A stretch of 64,000 nt of DNA, taken from NCBI GenBank assembly GCA_907164885.2, contig OU015495.1:100904659-100968658 (forward strand), written 5' to 3'. Of the stretch, positions 20,500-50,267 are shown in pieces. Made by a program: the position numbers and the translations under genes. Position 1 is the first letter of the stretch. Each line of letters opens with the position of its first letter. Under the pieces are notes generated by a model. It had not been told where the DNA came from. It made no database searches and saw nothing but the letters and a program-made list of their open reading frames with translations. The stretch comes from Dolomedes plantarius (lineage: Eukaryota; Arthropoda; Arachnida; Araneae; Dolomedidae).

Positions 20500-22160
20500 A
20501 ATGGATGAAGTATTTAAAAAATGCTAATTTTCGATTACATGAGACAAGTTTTTATAAAATGCTTTAAATTATGAATTAAATACTGGTCGATTATCTAACA
20601 GCCAGAACACAAACCTTCAGTAACCAGGTTCCAGTTACTAACGGTTGCAAGTCTCATGTTGACTGCTGATCAGATAAATCTCAAACTTTATCCCTGATCA
20701 GCATAAAAATCCCTGTCTATTAAGAAAACATATAGAAAATGAACCAAATAAAGTGTCCTTTTCAATATTATTTTAAATTTGTAAAGTTCATTCATGCACT
20801 TACAAAAAATTATTCGTTCATAAATCACAAAATCAACCTTTTAAATATAAAGAATATGGTAAAATTTTAAGCTTTCTTCCAATTTGTACCCATATTTTAT
20901 TAAATAAATCTGTTCAACATTACCTTAAAAGCATAATTCATTTTCCCCCCTGATGATAATCTTCTACTAAAACATTTGTGATAAAAATAGAAGTACTACA
21001 AATTATAAGTAACATTAAGGCATGTGAGAAAAGTAGATGCAAAAACTGCAATTTTATCTTACTCCAAAAGACAAGACAAACCTGTGTACTTGAATTACAG
21101 TATTAGCATAATGTAATTCATAGATCATTTTCACACACCTGTTGTTAACTTCATTGAAATTTTCTAGGATACTAACTTAGTCATAGGCTAGTATTCTGAA
21201 ATGTGAGAACATATACATAAAAAACTACCATAGTTATTCCACACAAGCTCTTTATTTTAAATGCAGTTTTCATTTGGAATTTCATGCACAGAGAGCATAA
21301 TTTTTTTTTTAACATGTAGCATTAAATCTAAAGATTTTTTTTTCCTGTTATATTAAAGTTATTTTAAATGACTATTATAACTAACATTCAAACTTGTCAA
21401 ATCAAACTACGAAATGAAAAGGAAAATACTCCTCTAGACTAATATATTTTAATTTAGAAGACTTAGCATGACTATGCAGCTACATATTGAATAGCTTATA
21501 ATTTACTGACAAACAACTAAGAATGTGCTCCTTTCAACTAAGATGGTTCTTTATATACACCTTTATTCTTTAAGCAGCAAAATAGTAACTTTTTTTTAAA
21601 TAAATGAAATAAGAAAATAACTGGAAATCAAATATATTATATGTAATACTTGGTACAACATTCATGGGATTTATATTCTGATAATGTCACTTTACAGTAA
21701 TAAGATAATATACTAAAAGCTTTCAGCTAAAGATCATGACTAACAAATTTAGCTTAATGGACCAAAGTTGAATATAAAACATCATCAATGAATAATTTTT
21801 CAAGAAATTTTAGTATTATTTCATCTATAAGAAACAATCAATATTTGGTTAGTGCTAATAAAGACAAGGCAAAAGTTGAAAAAGGATAACATTAAGATGA
21901 AAATAAAGCTTTCAGTAACAGTAGTATGCTAAATACTCTCTTGCCAGATAAACAACCTTAAAGTTTTTCTGAAAATAACACAAATCTCTTGTTACATTAA
22001 TAGGTTCTATCTTATCTTTCATGTTCTTAGAAAACAAGTCGTCACTATTAAAGCTTAAAAATTATACTTTTATCAAAAGAAAGAAAACCCACTGAAACAA
22101 CAATAAAAATATCTATTTTATTTACTGTAGGACTGATGATTAAAAATTATTTACAATATG
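20500..22160. other. No gene recognised
   Basis: AT-rich sequence with many homopolymer T runs. No motif-bearing ORF. Part of it could be the distal 3' region of TRAPPC6B, but there is no evidence for that. Confidence 0.5.
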
Positions 22161-22174
22161 TCTTATGATCACTA

Positions 22175-22395
22175 ACTACTAGTACACTAATCTTCGAGTC
22201 TGCAGGTTTAAATCCAGCAGGGGGCCATGGGAGTTTGTAACTGTTCAGAATCAGCTTTAAGTTGTAGGTACTTGTCAATTTAGTTATGTCAGCTTTAACT
22301 AAAAGACTCCAAAGACAGCCATCTGGCCTCTAACCACGGGGGAGAGTTTCTTCTAATAACCTTTCAAGATTCCTGTGAAGGCCTCAAAATATAAA
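22175..22395 (+). mobile_element. Possible decayed SINE
   Basis: CTGCAGGTTTAAATCCAGC resembles a tRNA B box with flanks, followed by about 180 bases of less AT-rich sequence. No clear A box, tail or duplication. Confidence 0.35.
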
Positions 22396-22798
22396 ATGTA
22401 AAGTTTTCATTGCAGATTTATTCATTCTTTTCTTATAGAAGTTATTTATCTAAGAAGCAAGCTTTCTCATCATAAACTTTCTCTCAAATAAATCACTTGT
22501 GATTTGATGATTGTTAGCTCTTAGATTTTCATTTTTTAGGTAGTTCTGAATTTAAAGAAAATAGAAAGATATACCTCTCTTTACCTAATTATTTGTATAT
22601 CACTTCCTAATTTACGCAAGACCTAAATTATGCAAGAAAATACATATATATAAGACATGCTCCATTCTTCAATTTTATCATGAAGCAACAAAATTGAAAT
22701 TATTTCTCTTTATAGTTTCTGCATTTACAAAAAGATTTAGTAGTCAAAACTAACAGTATAGTATGAATAGGAAAGTGATATGTAAACTAAAACTAAAC

Positions 22799-23062
22799 TC
22801 ATGGCACAAAATTCGAAATATGGACCAAGGCCAGGGTGTCCATCTCCACTTTCTTGACCATGGGCTTGGGTTGCTATACAGCATACATCTAAGTCAGATG
22901 GTCAACCTGGTGAGAAACCCCATAGTTAATTCCCAAGCATGCTTGGTCCTCATTTTATCGACCCACTCAGGGGATGAAAGGCCGAGTTGACCTTGCCCAG
23001 TCACAGGGTCAAACCCTGTACCTGTGGTGTGGCAGCTTGAAGCTTTTAACCACTACAGCAAA
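22799..23062 (-). mobile_element. tRNA-derived SINE
   Basis: On minus the head reads TGTAGTGGTTAAAAGCTTC (A-box region) and ACAGGGTTTGACCCTGTG (B-box region), followed by a GC-richer body with GAGTGGGTCGATAAAATGAG. Body sequence differs from the 13030 SINE. Target duplications were not resolved. Confidence 0.65.
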
Positions 23063-23099
23063 ACTGACATGTAAAGTAATATCCTCATTTAGTCCTATT

Positions 23100-24161
23100 G
23101 CCAGTCAACAGTATCCAATTCGTGAGTTTCTATACATCAAGTTTAGATTTTCTAATTTATGCCCAATTACAGATAAAGTAGATATTTTGTAGATACGCCG
23201 CTGAAGATATTTCAATTTTCTTGATTACTGATAAAATTATATTATCTAGTAACATTGCTTATCACTATTTTTTTCCTAAAGAAAGCTTTTGTTTTCCACT
23301 TTTAAAGTGCCTGTAGTATAACAATACAAGCATACAATTCTTTTAATGCTTAACAAAGAAACTATTTTTAAAGGCCTCTTAGACTAGTATCAAAATTAAA
23401 ATTGGGAGAAATTATTAAAAAGGGTTTTTATGTGATAAGAAAGAGACTTCAAATATATATAATGAATGCATTGATAAATTTATAAAACTACTAAGCCAAA
23501 TATTTAGATCTTTTTACTCAATCCTCTATATATTTTACAGATTAATTTACAGGTGTTACATTTATGGAGAAACAAATTTTATTAAGTTAGAATAGAAGGG
23601 AAAAACTATTTCTGATTCAGCAGAAATTAAAATGTGCTAATTAAAATAAAAAAAATCAACAGATTAAAAATAAAATTTAAATTCTTCATGGGTTACATTA
23701 ACTTCAGCACTTCTAAATTAACATCTATATCAATTAAACAGCATCAATTATTTAAACAGTTTACTAATTAAATACCCATTACAATGAGATTCAAACATAT
23801 AAATAAATGTAAGGAACTAAAAACTGCTATATAAACAGCTTTTCTAAGTTTTCATCTCTTTTTCGTTGTATATCATCCTCAACGGTCATTTTATATTTGG
23901 TATTGAATGAGTAATTAATAATTTTAAATGATTTAAATTGACAAAACCACAACAAAAGTTTTAGTATATATCAATTTAAGCTTATGCACTGAAATTACTA
24001 ACTCAAGTTTATTCAATTAGCAGACACAATTTAACAAAATTTACAGCAGGAATTTCCATACATAGTGATTCTTTGCAATAATTGAATAGTGTTGATACAG
24101 CTCACAATTTATTTTGCAACAATGGTTATTTTTCATGAAACTACAATATACTATTTTGGAA
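23100..24161. other. Downstream flank of TRAPPC6B, no gene recognised
   Basis: AT-rich. Likely holds the TRAPPC6B 3' UTR; TTTATT near 24008 is AATAAA on the minus strand and is one possible poly(A) signal. Confidence 0.4.
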
Positions 24162-24629
24162 TTATAGCCGTTGTGCAACCACTTGAAATTTACAACTCGG
24201 CGGTGCTGACACATCAGCCGTAACAACAGACGTTATACCCAGATTCATTAATGCCCCTCTCACAAGCCCACATGTAAAAGCTAAATATTTAGGAGTTGAA
24301 CTTAAAAACTGATTACTGTTGGTGACCTTAGTCAAAAATCTAAATGCATTGTCATGAAGCACATAAACACCTTGATTGTTGGTACGAAGGTTATTAATTT
24401 CTTTCTTGAAAACACTTGACCAAAAGTCTTTGCAGATAAATTTCATAATATCTAACTCATCTTTAAATCGAGCCCATTCTCTGGTAAGTCTTTCAACTAA
24501 TCGATAACCAGTACAAAAACCTATGGTCTCTAATTTTGAGACGTCGAATTCTTTACATTCTTCCGAAGATGCAGCGTAAGTACACACTAATTCTAGGTGT
24601 AACAAATCGAAAAGAACTTCATCAGCCAT
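24162..24629 (-). CDS. TRAPPC6B: TRAPP complex subunit 6B, single exon, 155 aa
   Basis: Bet3-family subunit of the TRAPP tethering complexes, which activate Rab1-type GTPases for ER-Golgi and intra-Golgi traffic. Start MADEVLF at 24629-24627 matches the family start; 15 upstream in-frame codons from an earlier ATG (24674) are probably 5' UTR. The core ARFKDELDIMKFICKDFW, the VFKKEINNLRTNNQGVYVL block, KYLAFTCGLVRGALMNLGI and the CKFQV C-terminus are very strongly conserved. Length is close to the human protein (158 aa). There is no intron, while the vertebrate gene has several, so this is either a lineage that lost introns or an intact retrocopy. No poly(A) tract or duplications were noticed around it. 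The variable region at about 20-35 has an extra cysteine-acid stretch. Confidence 0.95.
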   Translation of the reverse strand: MADEVLFDLLHLELVCTYAASSEECKEFDVSKLETIGFCTGYRLVERLTREWARFKDELDIMKFICKDFWSSVFKKEINNLRTNNQGVYVLHDNAFRFLTKVTNSNQFLSSTPKYLAFTCGLVRGALMNLGITSVVTADVSAPPSCKFQVVAQRL

Positions 24630-24679
24630 ACTTCTAAATTCAATATAAAAATTATCAGTCACGAAAAGGAACAATTTTG

Positions 24680-27600
24680 TTTACTGTGCAGTTTTCAGTT
24701 TTGTAAACATCCCATTTCGCATTTCATTAATGAATTTCTGAAGATATCGGAGCTAGCAGACACACTGTATTTATCATATGTACTCCCTCTGATAGTGGTA
24801 TGTATTTGGCATTACTATTCTAATGCGGCAACCATGTTTGGCTGAACGTGAAAAAGTTCAATTATTTTTTTATTGAAAGTTTGATATATATTCCCAGTAA
24901 TCTTTCATTTTAAACATAAGTGACATCTATACAGCATATCTGTAATTATTAGAGTCAATCAAGCAGCTAACGTATAAATAGGATATTCAAATTTATGCAT
25001 ATTATTGCCAAAAGAGCGATAGAAGTAACCATATAGCAACACATGATTTTACTCTCTTCTCTTGTATTGACTTTCAACAGCCAATCAACGTGTAAAACTC
25101 ACAGGATCCGCATCAGATTTTATACAACTGTTAAAAATATTGAGTTGAGAGGTGTTGCGTATTTCAGTTCCTGAATATCACAGTTTACAAGACTTACAAT
25201 TTCAAACGAGACACTAACAAAATAAATGAAAAATGTGAAATATTTCATATTGAAAGATAAAATATACTATTCTATGTAACTACTTTTCTTTACATTTGAA
25301 ATAAGTTGCCCCATTTTGATGAATTATTTTTAGCAGGAGAATGCTCCTTCAAAACTTTTTAAACAAGACCTCTTTTCTGTTTACCAATATTTAAGGTCAC
25401 TTGTTTATGTTTTAATCGGTCCTTAGATAAAAATTGTGGCATTTTCAAAGAAATTCAAATGCTGAATTATTCAAACAGGGCCTAAAAAGGCGTTATTTAC
25501 ATTGCATTATATGCAAAAGCTACGTGGTTTTTAACGCTCTCTTTTAGAGTGTATATATTCTTGACATACAAAAAATCTTTCATTTTTGGATAATTTGTAT
25601 TACAAATCAATTACAGCAGTTAAAACAGTGAGCAACCGCATGCGGTGTATCGCAGTGCTGAAATTATATATTTAATGTAATAAATTTAAACTGGTATACG
25701 TGTATATATTTCTGCTGTACTAGTAACGTAAGATGTCTAGTTCTTCCTTTGAAATATCGTATACTTTTATTCTCTCCAAACGTTATTAGGTAAAAGGATT
25801 TTATTGCATTTGTATTTTTCTGCATATAATTTGCTTGCACTTTTATATTGCAAGCTTTTTATTAATTTAGAATTGTACAGGAGATTGCCTTTTAAATTAA
25901 TATTTGTAAAGTATTCCACTTTTATTAATTTTTACCCTCGTTTTTTCAATTTCGGTTACTTTTGGATGACAAAAGGAGTTAAACTAATTAATGTGTTTTA
26001 TGTACCTTTAAATAATTTGTTGCATACTGCAGTGTCAGTTTGAATTAAATTTTTGGGATAAATTATTGATATTTTATCTTTGTACAAAATTATTTGTAAC
26101 TTTATTAATTAATATACTGGGCTATTTAAATGAAAATTTTAGTTTTACCTTTGAAATCTCATGAAATTCAAATTGTACATTAATAATCATTTTAATAAAC
26201 TCCTTTTTTTATTCATGACTTAAAGGCTAATGTTACTTGAAGAGTATTCTAGAGCTGGTAAATATTTATGTCTGATTTTCTGTGTGATTCTGACACTTAT
26301 AAAACATCTGGAAAAATTGAAGATATTATTGGTTTAACCATGCAGACAATACTAACAATAATGCTTATCATTTCATTTAGATTCTTACTGTTGATTCCAA
26401 ATAGCATATACTAGTGGTAAGAGTATAAGTAGGATTGAAGACTAACTGGCTCATTTTTTTTCTGTTCAAATTAACATGCACAAGTTTCTGGATTAAGTTG
26501 CTTTTCTGTAGACACAACCCATGTATTTTTTGTGCCCCTGACTTCCCTGTTTCGAGAAAGCAAACTGAAAATATGAAATTATAAATGAATATTAACTGAT
26601 GAATTAACATCTGTCAAATTTTCAAAAATCAAGTTCAAAATAGTTCTCCTTACTCTCTTAAACTGTCTTTTCATTTTGGGATGAAGAATTAAATAAAGTG
26701 TTACTAAGACTTCATTTAATTCTTCGCGTCAAAATGTACATAAGTTCCTCTAGCAGTGACTTGAAATTGAACAACCAGTGAAAGAGATTATGTTCTATGA
26801 AAAAAATTTTCTGAAATAATGAAAGTTTTTTTTCTCTATTAAAATTTAAGTGTAATTTCTTTTGTGTGAAATCTGTTAAAGTACCATAAATAGTGCTTCT
26901 CAAAGCTGGTTCAAATATTTATTCTGTTGATATTTCAGAGAATTCTTTCAAAATTTTCTTTCCGTCTTTTGCATATGTAGATAGCATCAAAAATATATTG
27001 AGCACTGTGTTTTTTATTAATAGTTAATCTCACTCCAGAATGGCTAGCAACTAACTCTTAAGTTATAATTTTGTAACAATGTTAAATACTGCTGCCATAT
27101 AACTGATCAATTTGCTTATTATAACATGGGTCACACTTCTTTTTCAATTCAGAATTCATGCACTGTTCAAAAACTCTTGAGTTTATTTTTTAGAAATTAA
27201 ACGGACCAATGCAGTGTTTGATTTTTAATCTCAAAGCAATATCTATTAATGTAGTTATTGATAGGACTTAAATTTAATGTCTCTCTGCTTAGTCTGACAA
27301 GAAAGCTGTTTTAAGGTAAAATCTGTTTTGAGTAAATACTGTAAAAGTATGTCCCTACAGCTCAAAATTCATTAAATACAAATATATTTTAGGAACACCA
27401 AGTTTATGATGAATGACTGTAATGATACTAAAAGTACTGGTAAAATTATCAGATTTTATATAGATTCCCGTCTTTGCATTAAAACTGATTTTCTGAATAA
27501 ATTTATTACCACTTAAACAACTTATATAGTCTCACCCAACCTTGTAGTGGGAGCAAAGGGAAACTTTAGGCTGATAGCTAATCATTGGCTGCTGCTGTTA

Positions 27601-28560
27601 TCCGGCCAAGGCATAGAATACTTTAACTTCTACTTGCATCACTCTATTAAAAATCCTCTGATTTATCACCCTTAGACTGCTTCAGTCTGAAAGCTCAGTG
27701 GCCCCACTGTCTAGTTCTTATAAAATACTGTGGGAAGAACAGAGGGTTTTTAAGTGTAGAGTTATGTTGGTTATAATTTAATAGAATTTTTAGTTGTTTT
27801 TTAAAAATAAATGCTGTACAAGGAAAAAAAGCAAAAATTTTAGGATATTTGAAAACTAAGGGAACCCTGTATAAGAATAGTATAATGACATCTGGAATTG
27901 ATAACTTCATTCGACGATTGATGATTGAATATATATATTTTCAATGGGTTTAGTGAGATCATTCAAACAGTTTTAGAGCTTTTCAAATGATGTACCCCCC
28001 TTGAGCTTTTTATTCTTCTGCAGCAAGATGATTATTCTCAAAGTACTAGACAGCAGGCAAAATATGTGCTAATGCTTTAATCTCTAGGGAAAAAGTCTAA
28101 ACTGTATTTATCCATTTTTAACAGCATTATTAATATTTTGAAGAAATATACACTTTTAAATTAATGCTGTTCACTGATTAGAAACTGTCCCTTTCCTCAA
28201 GGTGAAATGCTTTTTTATTTTTTAAAACTCATATTTAAATAAAATAAAGAAAATAAAAAGTATAATGAGAAGAGTTTTTTATTTTTCTTGTGAAAAATAA
28301 GGATTTTTGTCAACCATGATTTTCTAATTTTGCTATCTGTGTCCTTTTATTAAATGTATATGTGAAAAATATTGAAATGAACAAAGTTAGCTGAAGAAAT
28401 ACTAAGTATAAAGTGTTATAATACAGTTAGAAATCTGTGTTGATAGGAAAAAGATTTTTATATGCAGTAGTATATATTTAAGATAAAGAATATTTACTGC
28501 TTACTTATATTATAATGTTTATAAAAATTTCTGCATCATAACTCCTTTTTCCTCTGTTCT
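24680..28560. other. Intergenic region between divergent TRAPPC6B and GALNT
   Basis: About 3.9 kb, strongly AT-rich. It must hold the TRAPPC6B promoter and perhaps the first exon or promoter of GALNT. No CpG-rich patch or clear initiator was picked out. A less AT-rich patch at about 27530-27710 might be an old repeat. ORFs here carry no known motif. Confidence 0.5.
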
Positions 28561-28563
28561 TAG

Positions 28564-28742
28564 GTTGGAATATTTGCAGTAAAAAAGCATGAAGAATGAA
28601 GTGCTCTAGGAAATTATAATATGTGACCTCTAACTGAATAAAAATGCTAGGTTTTATGAAAGGCTAGAAAAAACATTTTAGTAATGCTCTTAGTAATGTA
28701 GTCTGACAAACAAGTGATTGTCTCATCAAATATTATTTCATA
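28564..28742 (+). promoter_or_regulatory. Probable 5' UTR segment of GALNT with several upstream ATGs
   Basis: A pyrimidine tract and AG (CCTCTGTTCTTAG, ending 28563) form a good splice acceptor 180 bases before the start codon, so the transcript probably begins in an untranslated exon upstream. Four short upstream ORFs are visible: 28589-28609, 28621-28626, 28644-28667 and 28684-28701, all ending before the main ATG. If included in the mRNA they would reduce translation. Exon status is inference. Confidence 0.5.
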
Positions 28743-45013
<16,271 letters not shown>

Positions 45014-45198
45014 GTCTGTCTTCTGTGATATGAGTTTCAAACTCTATATTTATTATATTCTTCCTTTACATTTATTATTTCACTCTGTATATGAACATTC
45101 AGTTTACTAAACAGCAGGGTATCAAATTTTTATATTTTAAACTGATCTTAAAGTTTTTATTTAGAATTTTATTATTCATAAGATTTATATTTTATTTG

Positions 45199-45204
45199 AA
45201 TAAA
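45199..45204 (+). terminator. Candidate poly(A) signal of GALNT
   Basis: First AATAAA after the stop codon, 186 bases downstream. Other AATAAA copies lie further on (for example near 48033), so a longer 3' UTR is possible. Confidence 0.45.
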
Positions 45205-46007
45205 TTCTAGGGACTGCTGAGCATAAGAACAAATTATCGATAATATCTAGCAGTATAGCAAGTTTTTTCACTGAGGATTACATCTTTTACCACTTATTCT
45301 TTGCTATCAGAAATGTAAATGTATCTTAGAAAACGAAGTTTATACAAAATTACATTGCTGATCATCTGTAATATATAGTTAATTTTATATTTTGAAGAAT
45401 ATCCATGAAAAATATCCCTCCTTTATTTTTAATAGATTTTAATGGAGCTGTCACATGCATGAAACAGCCCTTTTAATTGTAGCTGTTTTATTTTTTAATT
45501 GTTCCCTTTGGAAAGGTAATTTTAGATGTTATTTTTATTCATAGTTGACTCTTCAGGGGGAATTAATTTTATGCAAGTTACTGATATGAAAGATCAATTC
45601 TGTGTGTGTGTGTGTGTATGGAGGGGGGGGGGGCATAGATTTTATGTTTTTAAAGTATTCTTAATGAAAGCTGACTCTTCTGATTAGAGTTGAGTTTCTT
45701 ATTTCATAACAATATCCAGTCTTGTATTTTTGTTTTGTCTTCCACCTGATCTAATGTTTTTGCACCACCCATACTGATTGTGTGTCATTGGCCCCCATTT
45801 ATAGCTTAGCCTCTGGATAATCCATTTTTTTTAGCCCTTCTATATCAATTTTCTCTATTCCAAATTCCTGCCCAATGCTGCCATTCCATATGGGCCCTAC
45901 CCAGCTGACCTTAAGGGTTGATGCTTCTTCCTGGATTTTCCTGCAGATCTGAAGTGGGGGTGCTAGAACAGGGGGTGCTAGACCTCAAGTGCTAGAACAG
46001 GCTAGTG
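45205..46007. other. Downstream of GALNT, no gene recognised
   Basis: Possible 3' UTR. A GT run plus G run at about 45601-45640. At 45955-46002 GTGCTAGAACAG-type words repeat. GC rises toward the hAT insertion at 46008, so the host of that insertion may be an old repeat. Confidence 0.4.
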
Positions 46008-46185
46008 CAGGGGTCGGCAACCTTTTTTACTAGCAGGGCATATCTCAGAAATGCAGGAATTCGGAGGGCACCACTGGATGAAGAGGAGGAGGTTAATTTT
46101 TAAACATGAAAATATTAATGCAACATGAATTTTTAATACATAAATTCAAATTTTAATTTAAACAAAACAATCTTAAAATTGATAA

Positions 46186-46349
46186 TTAATGCGATATTTG
46201 ACATTGCAAATCTTCGGCCAACTCGTTGTAATTTGGCACATAAGTTGAATTCCTAGTTCTCAGGCAGTGGTCCAAATAAGTGTCCATGAGGCTTGGTCGG
46301 TACTTTGATTTTAAGTATTTCATTTTGGAAAACAAATATTCACAAGCAT
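46186..46349 (-). pseudogene. hAT transposase C-terminal (dimerisation) fragment
   Basis: YACEYLFSKMKYLKSKYRPS, TYLDHCLRTRNSTYVPNY and LCQ-like QCQISH form the end of the hAT dimerisation domain, ending with a stop near 46186. The sequence stays open to the MITE boundary at 46350; residues beyond that are MITE, not transposase. The catalytic domain is gone. Confidence 0.85.
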
Positions 46350-46350
46350 A

Positions 46351-46562
46351 TGAGGTGGTGTAAGTCACATTTTCAACTTTTTTCATTTGAGGGCAAAAAT
46401 GTAATCCCCATGTAGAATTTATAGTGGAATTGTAAGTAGTTATGATTTGCAATATTATAATAATTGTTATGAATTATAATTTGTTCAATTTATGGTGGAA
46501 TTTTTTATAGTTTTTGTAGTAAAACTCTTTTGACTTACACCACTTTGCCTTTCACCACCCCA
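46351..46562. mobile_element. MITE, second copy of the 42203-42452 family
   Basis: The right end GACTTACACCACTTTGCC and the interior match the copy at 42203 in the inverted sense. The left terminal repeat is shortened to TGAGGTGGTGTAAGTC. TA outside both ends (46349-46350, 46563-46564). Confidence 0.85.
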
Positions 46563-46929
46563 TATGTCAACACACAAAGAGAGTTCAATTTCAGAGCAGG
46601 AAAAAGAAGCTGACTCAAAGTGAGGGGAGAGCGACACTGTCAAGAGCAGTCTGCTCAGTTTTTAATTTTTATGGTTATGCAATTTTTAATTTTTTTTTTC
46701 GAAAATTATTTATTATAACTATGGGCATTTGTTGTTCAAATATCTAAAATTAAGATAGTTGAACAGAGGGCACTTTAAAATTGTTTCGCGAGCACCGCAT
46801 TGCCGACCCCTGGGCTGGTACATGTAGGGTTGCTGTCTCCTGTAATCTATACTCTCTGGTAGGGGTTCCACATAGAAAGCCTTAATAGCTATGTTGAGCC
46901 CCATCCTATGCAATGGAACTTCTTGTTTC

Positions 46930-49900
46930 ATACTTTAGGTCAAATACAGATCTGTATGTCACATTTGGGTGTGATACTTAAAATATTTTATTCATAACAA
47001 AAGAACAAAATACTAACCAATTACATTTTCTTCATACCAAACAGATCATGAACATAATATTGTAGTAAAGAAATAAATTTGATCTTAACTTAGGATGTAC
47101 TTTTAATGGAGACAAATGTAATTGCTTTGCAGGTATTTTGAAAAAAAAATCGTATTTTACCCTTTGAATTCCTTTTGTATAGACAACATCCCTGACTGTG
47201 CAATAAGTTTGTTTTGAATATTATGCTAAACATCTCAAGTTACTGCTTCACAAAATTAATAAATAATTTATTTTGTATTTTATATATTTTGAAATTAATT
47301 GTCATCTAGTACAAATCTTTAGCATGTCAGCCCTTTAGTGACCAAACACTCATAGGCTGCTGATTTATATAAAGTGTTATTGAGATTTTTATTTGAATTA
47401 TTTTTTTTTATGTATGAATGCTTAATCATTGTCCTATTGTCTAAAAAATGTTTTGAGATATTTTGTTATGGTCCAGTAAAACCAGTTTGTTTTATTATTT
47501 ATGTTTATTGTATTAAATTTTCTGTAGGATTAAGAGAAGCATTAGAAGTGTCAATATACATCGTTAAAACTTATCTGATATCTACCACCTACTATGTCAT
47601 TAAAGTTTATTAAAAGTAGCACTGAGGTACTAAATATTTAGTTATAGTTTAAATGTGAAAAACATTAAAATTTAAAGTATGTTCTCTTTAAACTTATAAA
47701 ATTCCAGGATGATCATAATTCTTGTTTACGCATTTCTGCATCATTAGTAAAAGAAATATTTCCATTGTGTAAACTAATATTTTTGTATATTATAGGGTAA
47801 TAATTTTACCCTATTTGCTAACGGTTATACATTTTTATTTGTATATTTTTCTGCATAATTATTTAATTGCGAATGTTTGGTTTGGTTGACTTTAAAAAAG
47901 TTTTCTTTAATTGTTTAAGAATTAATTTTAGAAAACATAAATAACTTTGCTTTTGTCAGTGTAATCTGTAATTTGTATTGTTGTGTATTAAGTGTATTGT
48001 TGCTTACCTTTTTAATTATTTTTTTTCCCTAGAATAAATTCTATTGAATATACTAAGTATTTTTATACTCATTAACTTATTTTGGATGTAACCAATAGCT
48101 TATAAGTTTTATCATATTGTCATGTTAATATAATAGTCATTGTTTGACTTTTTAACAAGATATTAAATTTTTTTTTGTATTTTCTTTTATTTAGACTAGC
48201 CTTAAGTCAACATTTCAAAAAAAAAAAATCCTAAAGTTCTTATATTTATTTATATATTTTATAAAAGCTGTGTAGCTGAGTATTTCTGATATTTAAAGTT
48301 TGTAACACATCAATGCATCAATTATTTTATGATACTAAGAATGATGCATTTTTTTTTATATTATGAAATACTTCCCATGTATACAAATTCATACAACTGG
48401 TTTTAGTGTAAAGATATTATTATTATTATTATTATTTTATATATAACAACAGAGCAAGCTTTCACATATGTTTTGAATGTTTGTAGATTAATCTAGAAAC
48501 TGAATGTTCATATTCTGAAATGCATAGTTATCCAAACAAAGGTGTAAGTGTATATAAATTATCATTGTAAATATTTTGTTTCAATTATATGTGTCATCTG
48601 GTATCATGTTTTCTCTTTCACCCCCTTGTTTATATAAAAAAATATTGCCATAAGCTCAAAGGTCTTTTTGCACATTTGTGAAATGTGAGTGCAATTTGTT
48701 GTAAATGCATTTAGTAATGTGATATTGTAAATTTAATTATAAATCTATTCCATATGGTATGAAGGCATTCAATTTTTATCCATTTTACGTTACTGATATT
48801 AAAACTGCAGTTAAAAATCCATTTCTATAAATATAAGAAAAACTGATATTTTTCTTGGTGTCAGTATTTTGTGGAAGTATTAATTTTCTCTGTTAATTGC
48901 AAAAATGCCATATGCTATGTATAGCATTTTGCTGAAAAAATCTTAATATTTTTTTTCCAATTTAACTTATCTCCTCATGTTCTATACAAATTTTATTAGT
49001 ATAATATATTAGTATATATTAGTATATTTTTTAGTAAAATATATTAGTATAGATTTATACAAATTTATACTAATATATTTTAGTTATTTTTAGTCACTTA
49101 AGCTATCCAAAGTGAGTTGAAAACTTTTTATATACTTTTTATATTTAAGAAAATATTTTCCTTGCTTAAACAATTTTTCAAATTTAACCAAAAAACAAAA
49201 TATTTTCTCTTTTGTGTTAATTTTCTATTGTCTATACCCTTCTGTTTTCTTTTGCATTTGATGAAAAATATTTCTATATTTGTTTTAATTAAGCAAACAA
49301 AAAGGTAATTGTTTTTAAAATGTAGGTTTTGGAATTATCTTAAAGAGCTGTATGGTTTATTTAAAAATTTTTGCTATGTATTCAATTTCTTTGATAAGCA
49401 CAGATGGATGCTAGAATAGCACTTTTTGCCTGTTAATATATTTACATATATTTATTACTTGCACAACAGAACATTGTATACATACGAATTTGTAATGTTT
49501 TGCATAATTTCAAAAGGCAAAATATCAAGGACTTTTTAATGAAGGAGAATTTAGTTAAATTAAAATAGATAGAAAAACAGATGAATTTTTTATTTTTATG
49601 CATGTATTTTTAGTTTAACTTTTAAAAGACTTCTAAAAGAAAAAAAATATTGATGCATACTAACCATTTTTATCAACAAACTTTATGTAATTATTACATT
49701 TAATCATTTTTTATATGCATTATTTAATTTCATTTTAAGAATTTTAATTATTTATTAAAAAATATTTTTATATGCATCTGATTTTTTGCTCTTCTAAGGT
49801 TTTAAAAAGTTTTCTTTTTAAATTTTTATTTGTGCTCTGAGTAAACATGGGAATTTCAGATCTAAGAAATCATTTAAAATGATATAAATTTATGCAGTTG

Positions 49901-50267
49901 CTGTAGTCTGAGACACAAGGAATTTCTTACTATTCAGAGAGTTTCTGCATAGACATTTACACTAAATTTGATCCCATTTGTATAGTTTTAAAAGAAAACT
50001 TATAAAATTTCTTTATGTGTTTAATAAACAGTTGAATACCTTTTTATTTCATTTGTTATATTTGTTTTATGTTATTATTATAAAAAATTTCTCTCTGCAA
50101 ATTTTCACTTTCACTTTTGTTTACTTAAAATGTTTGAATACTGAGGCTTGGAGTTGTAAATAACTCTTTACTGTATCAGGCAGAAATATTTTTATTCCAA
50201 ACTGTAAAATTTAAGCATCTTTAATTCATTTGAAATGCTTTTATTGGGTATTTGCAATGCAAAGTAA
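46930..50267. other. AT-rich region, no gene recognised
   Basis: Homopolymer-rich sequence with an (ATT)n run at 48415-48437 and repeated TTAGTATA words at about 49000-49080. ORFs are AT-biased and motif-free. Confidence 0.5.

Larger units (their letters stand above)
46008..46812 (-). mobile_element. hAT relic with C-terminal transposase domain and nested MITE
   Basis: Both ends read CAGGGGTCGGCAA inward. Flanks GGCTAGTG (46000-46007) and GGCTGGTA (46813-46820) agree at 6 of 8. The left part encodes the transposase C-terminus on minus; a MITE lies at 46351-46562. Without it the element is about 593 bp. Confidence 0.88.

Noticed and set aside
27530..27710. Possible SINE or exon in a GC-richer patch
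   Set aside because: No A/B boxes, splice sites or open frame could be supported.
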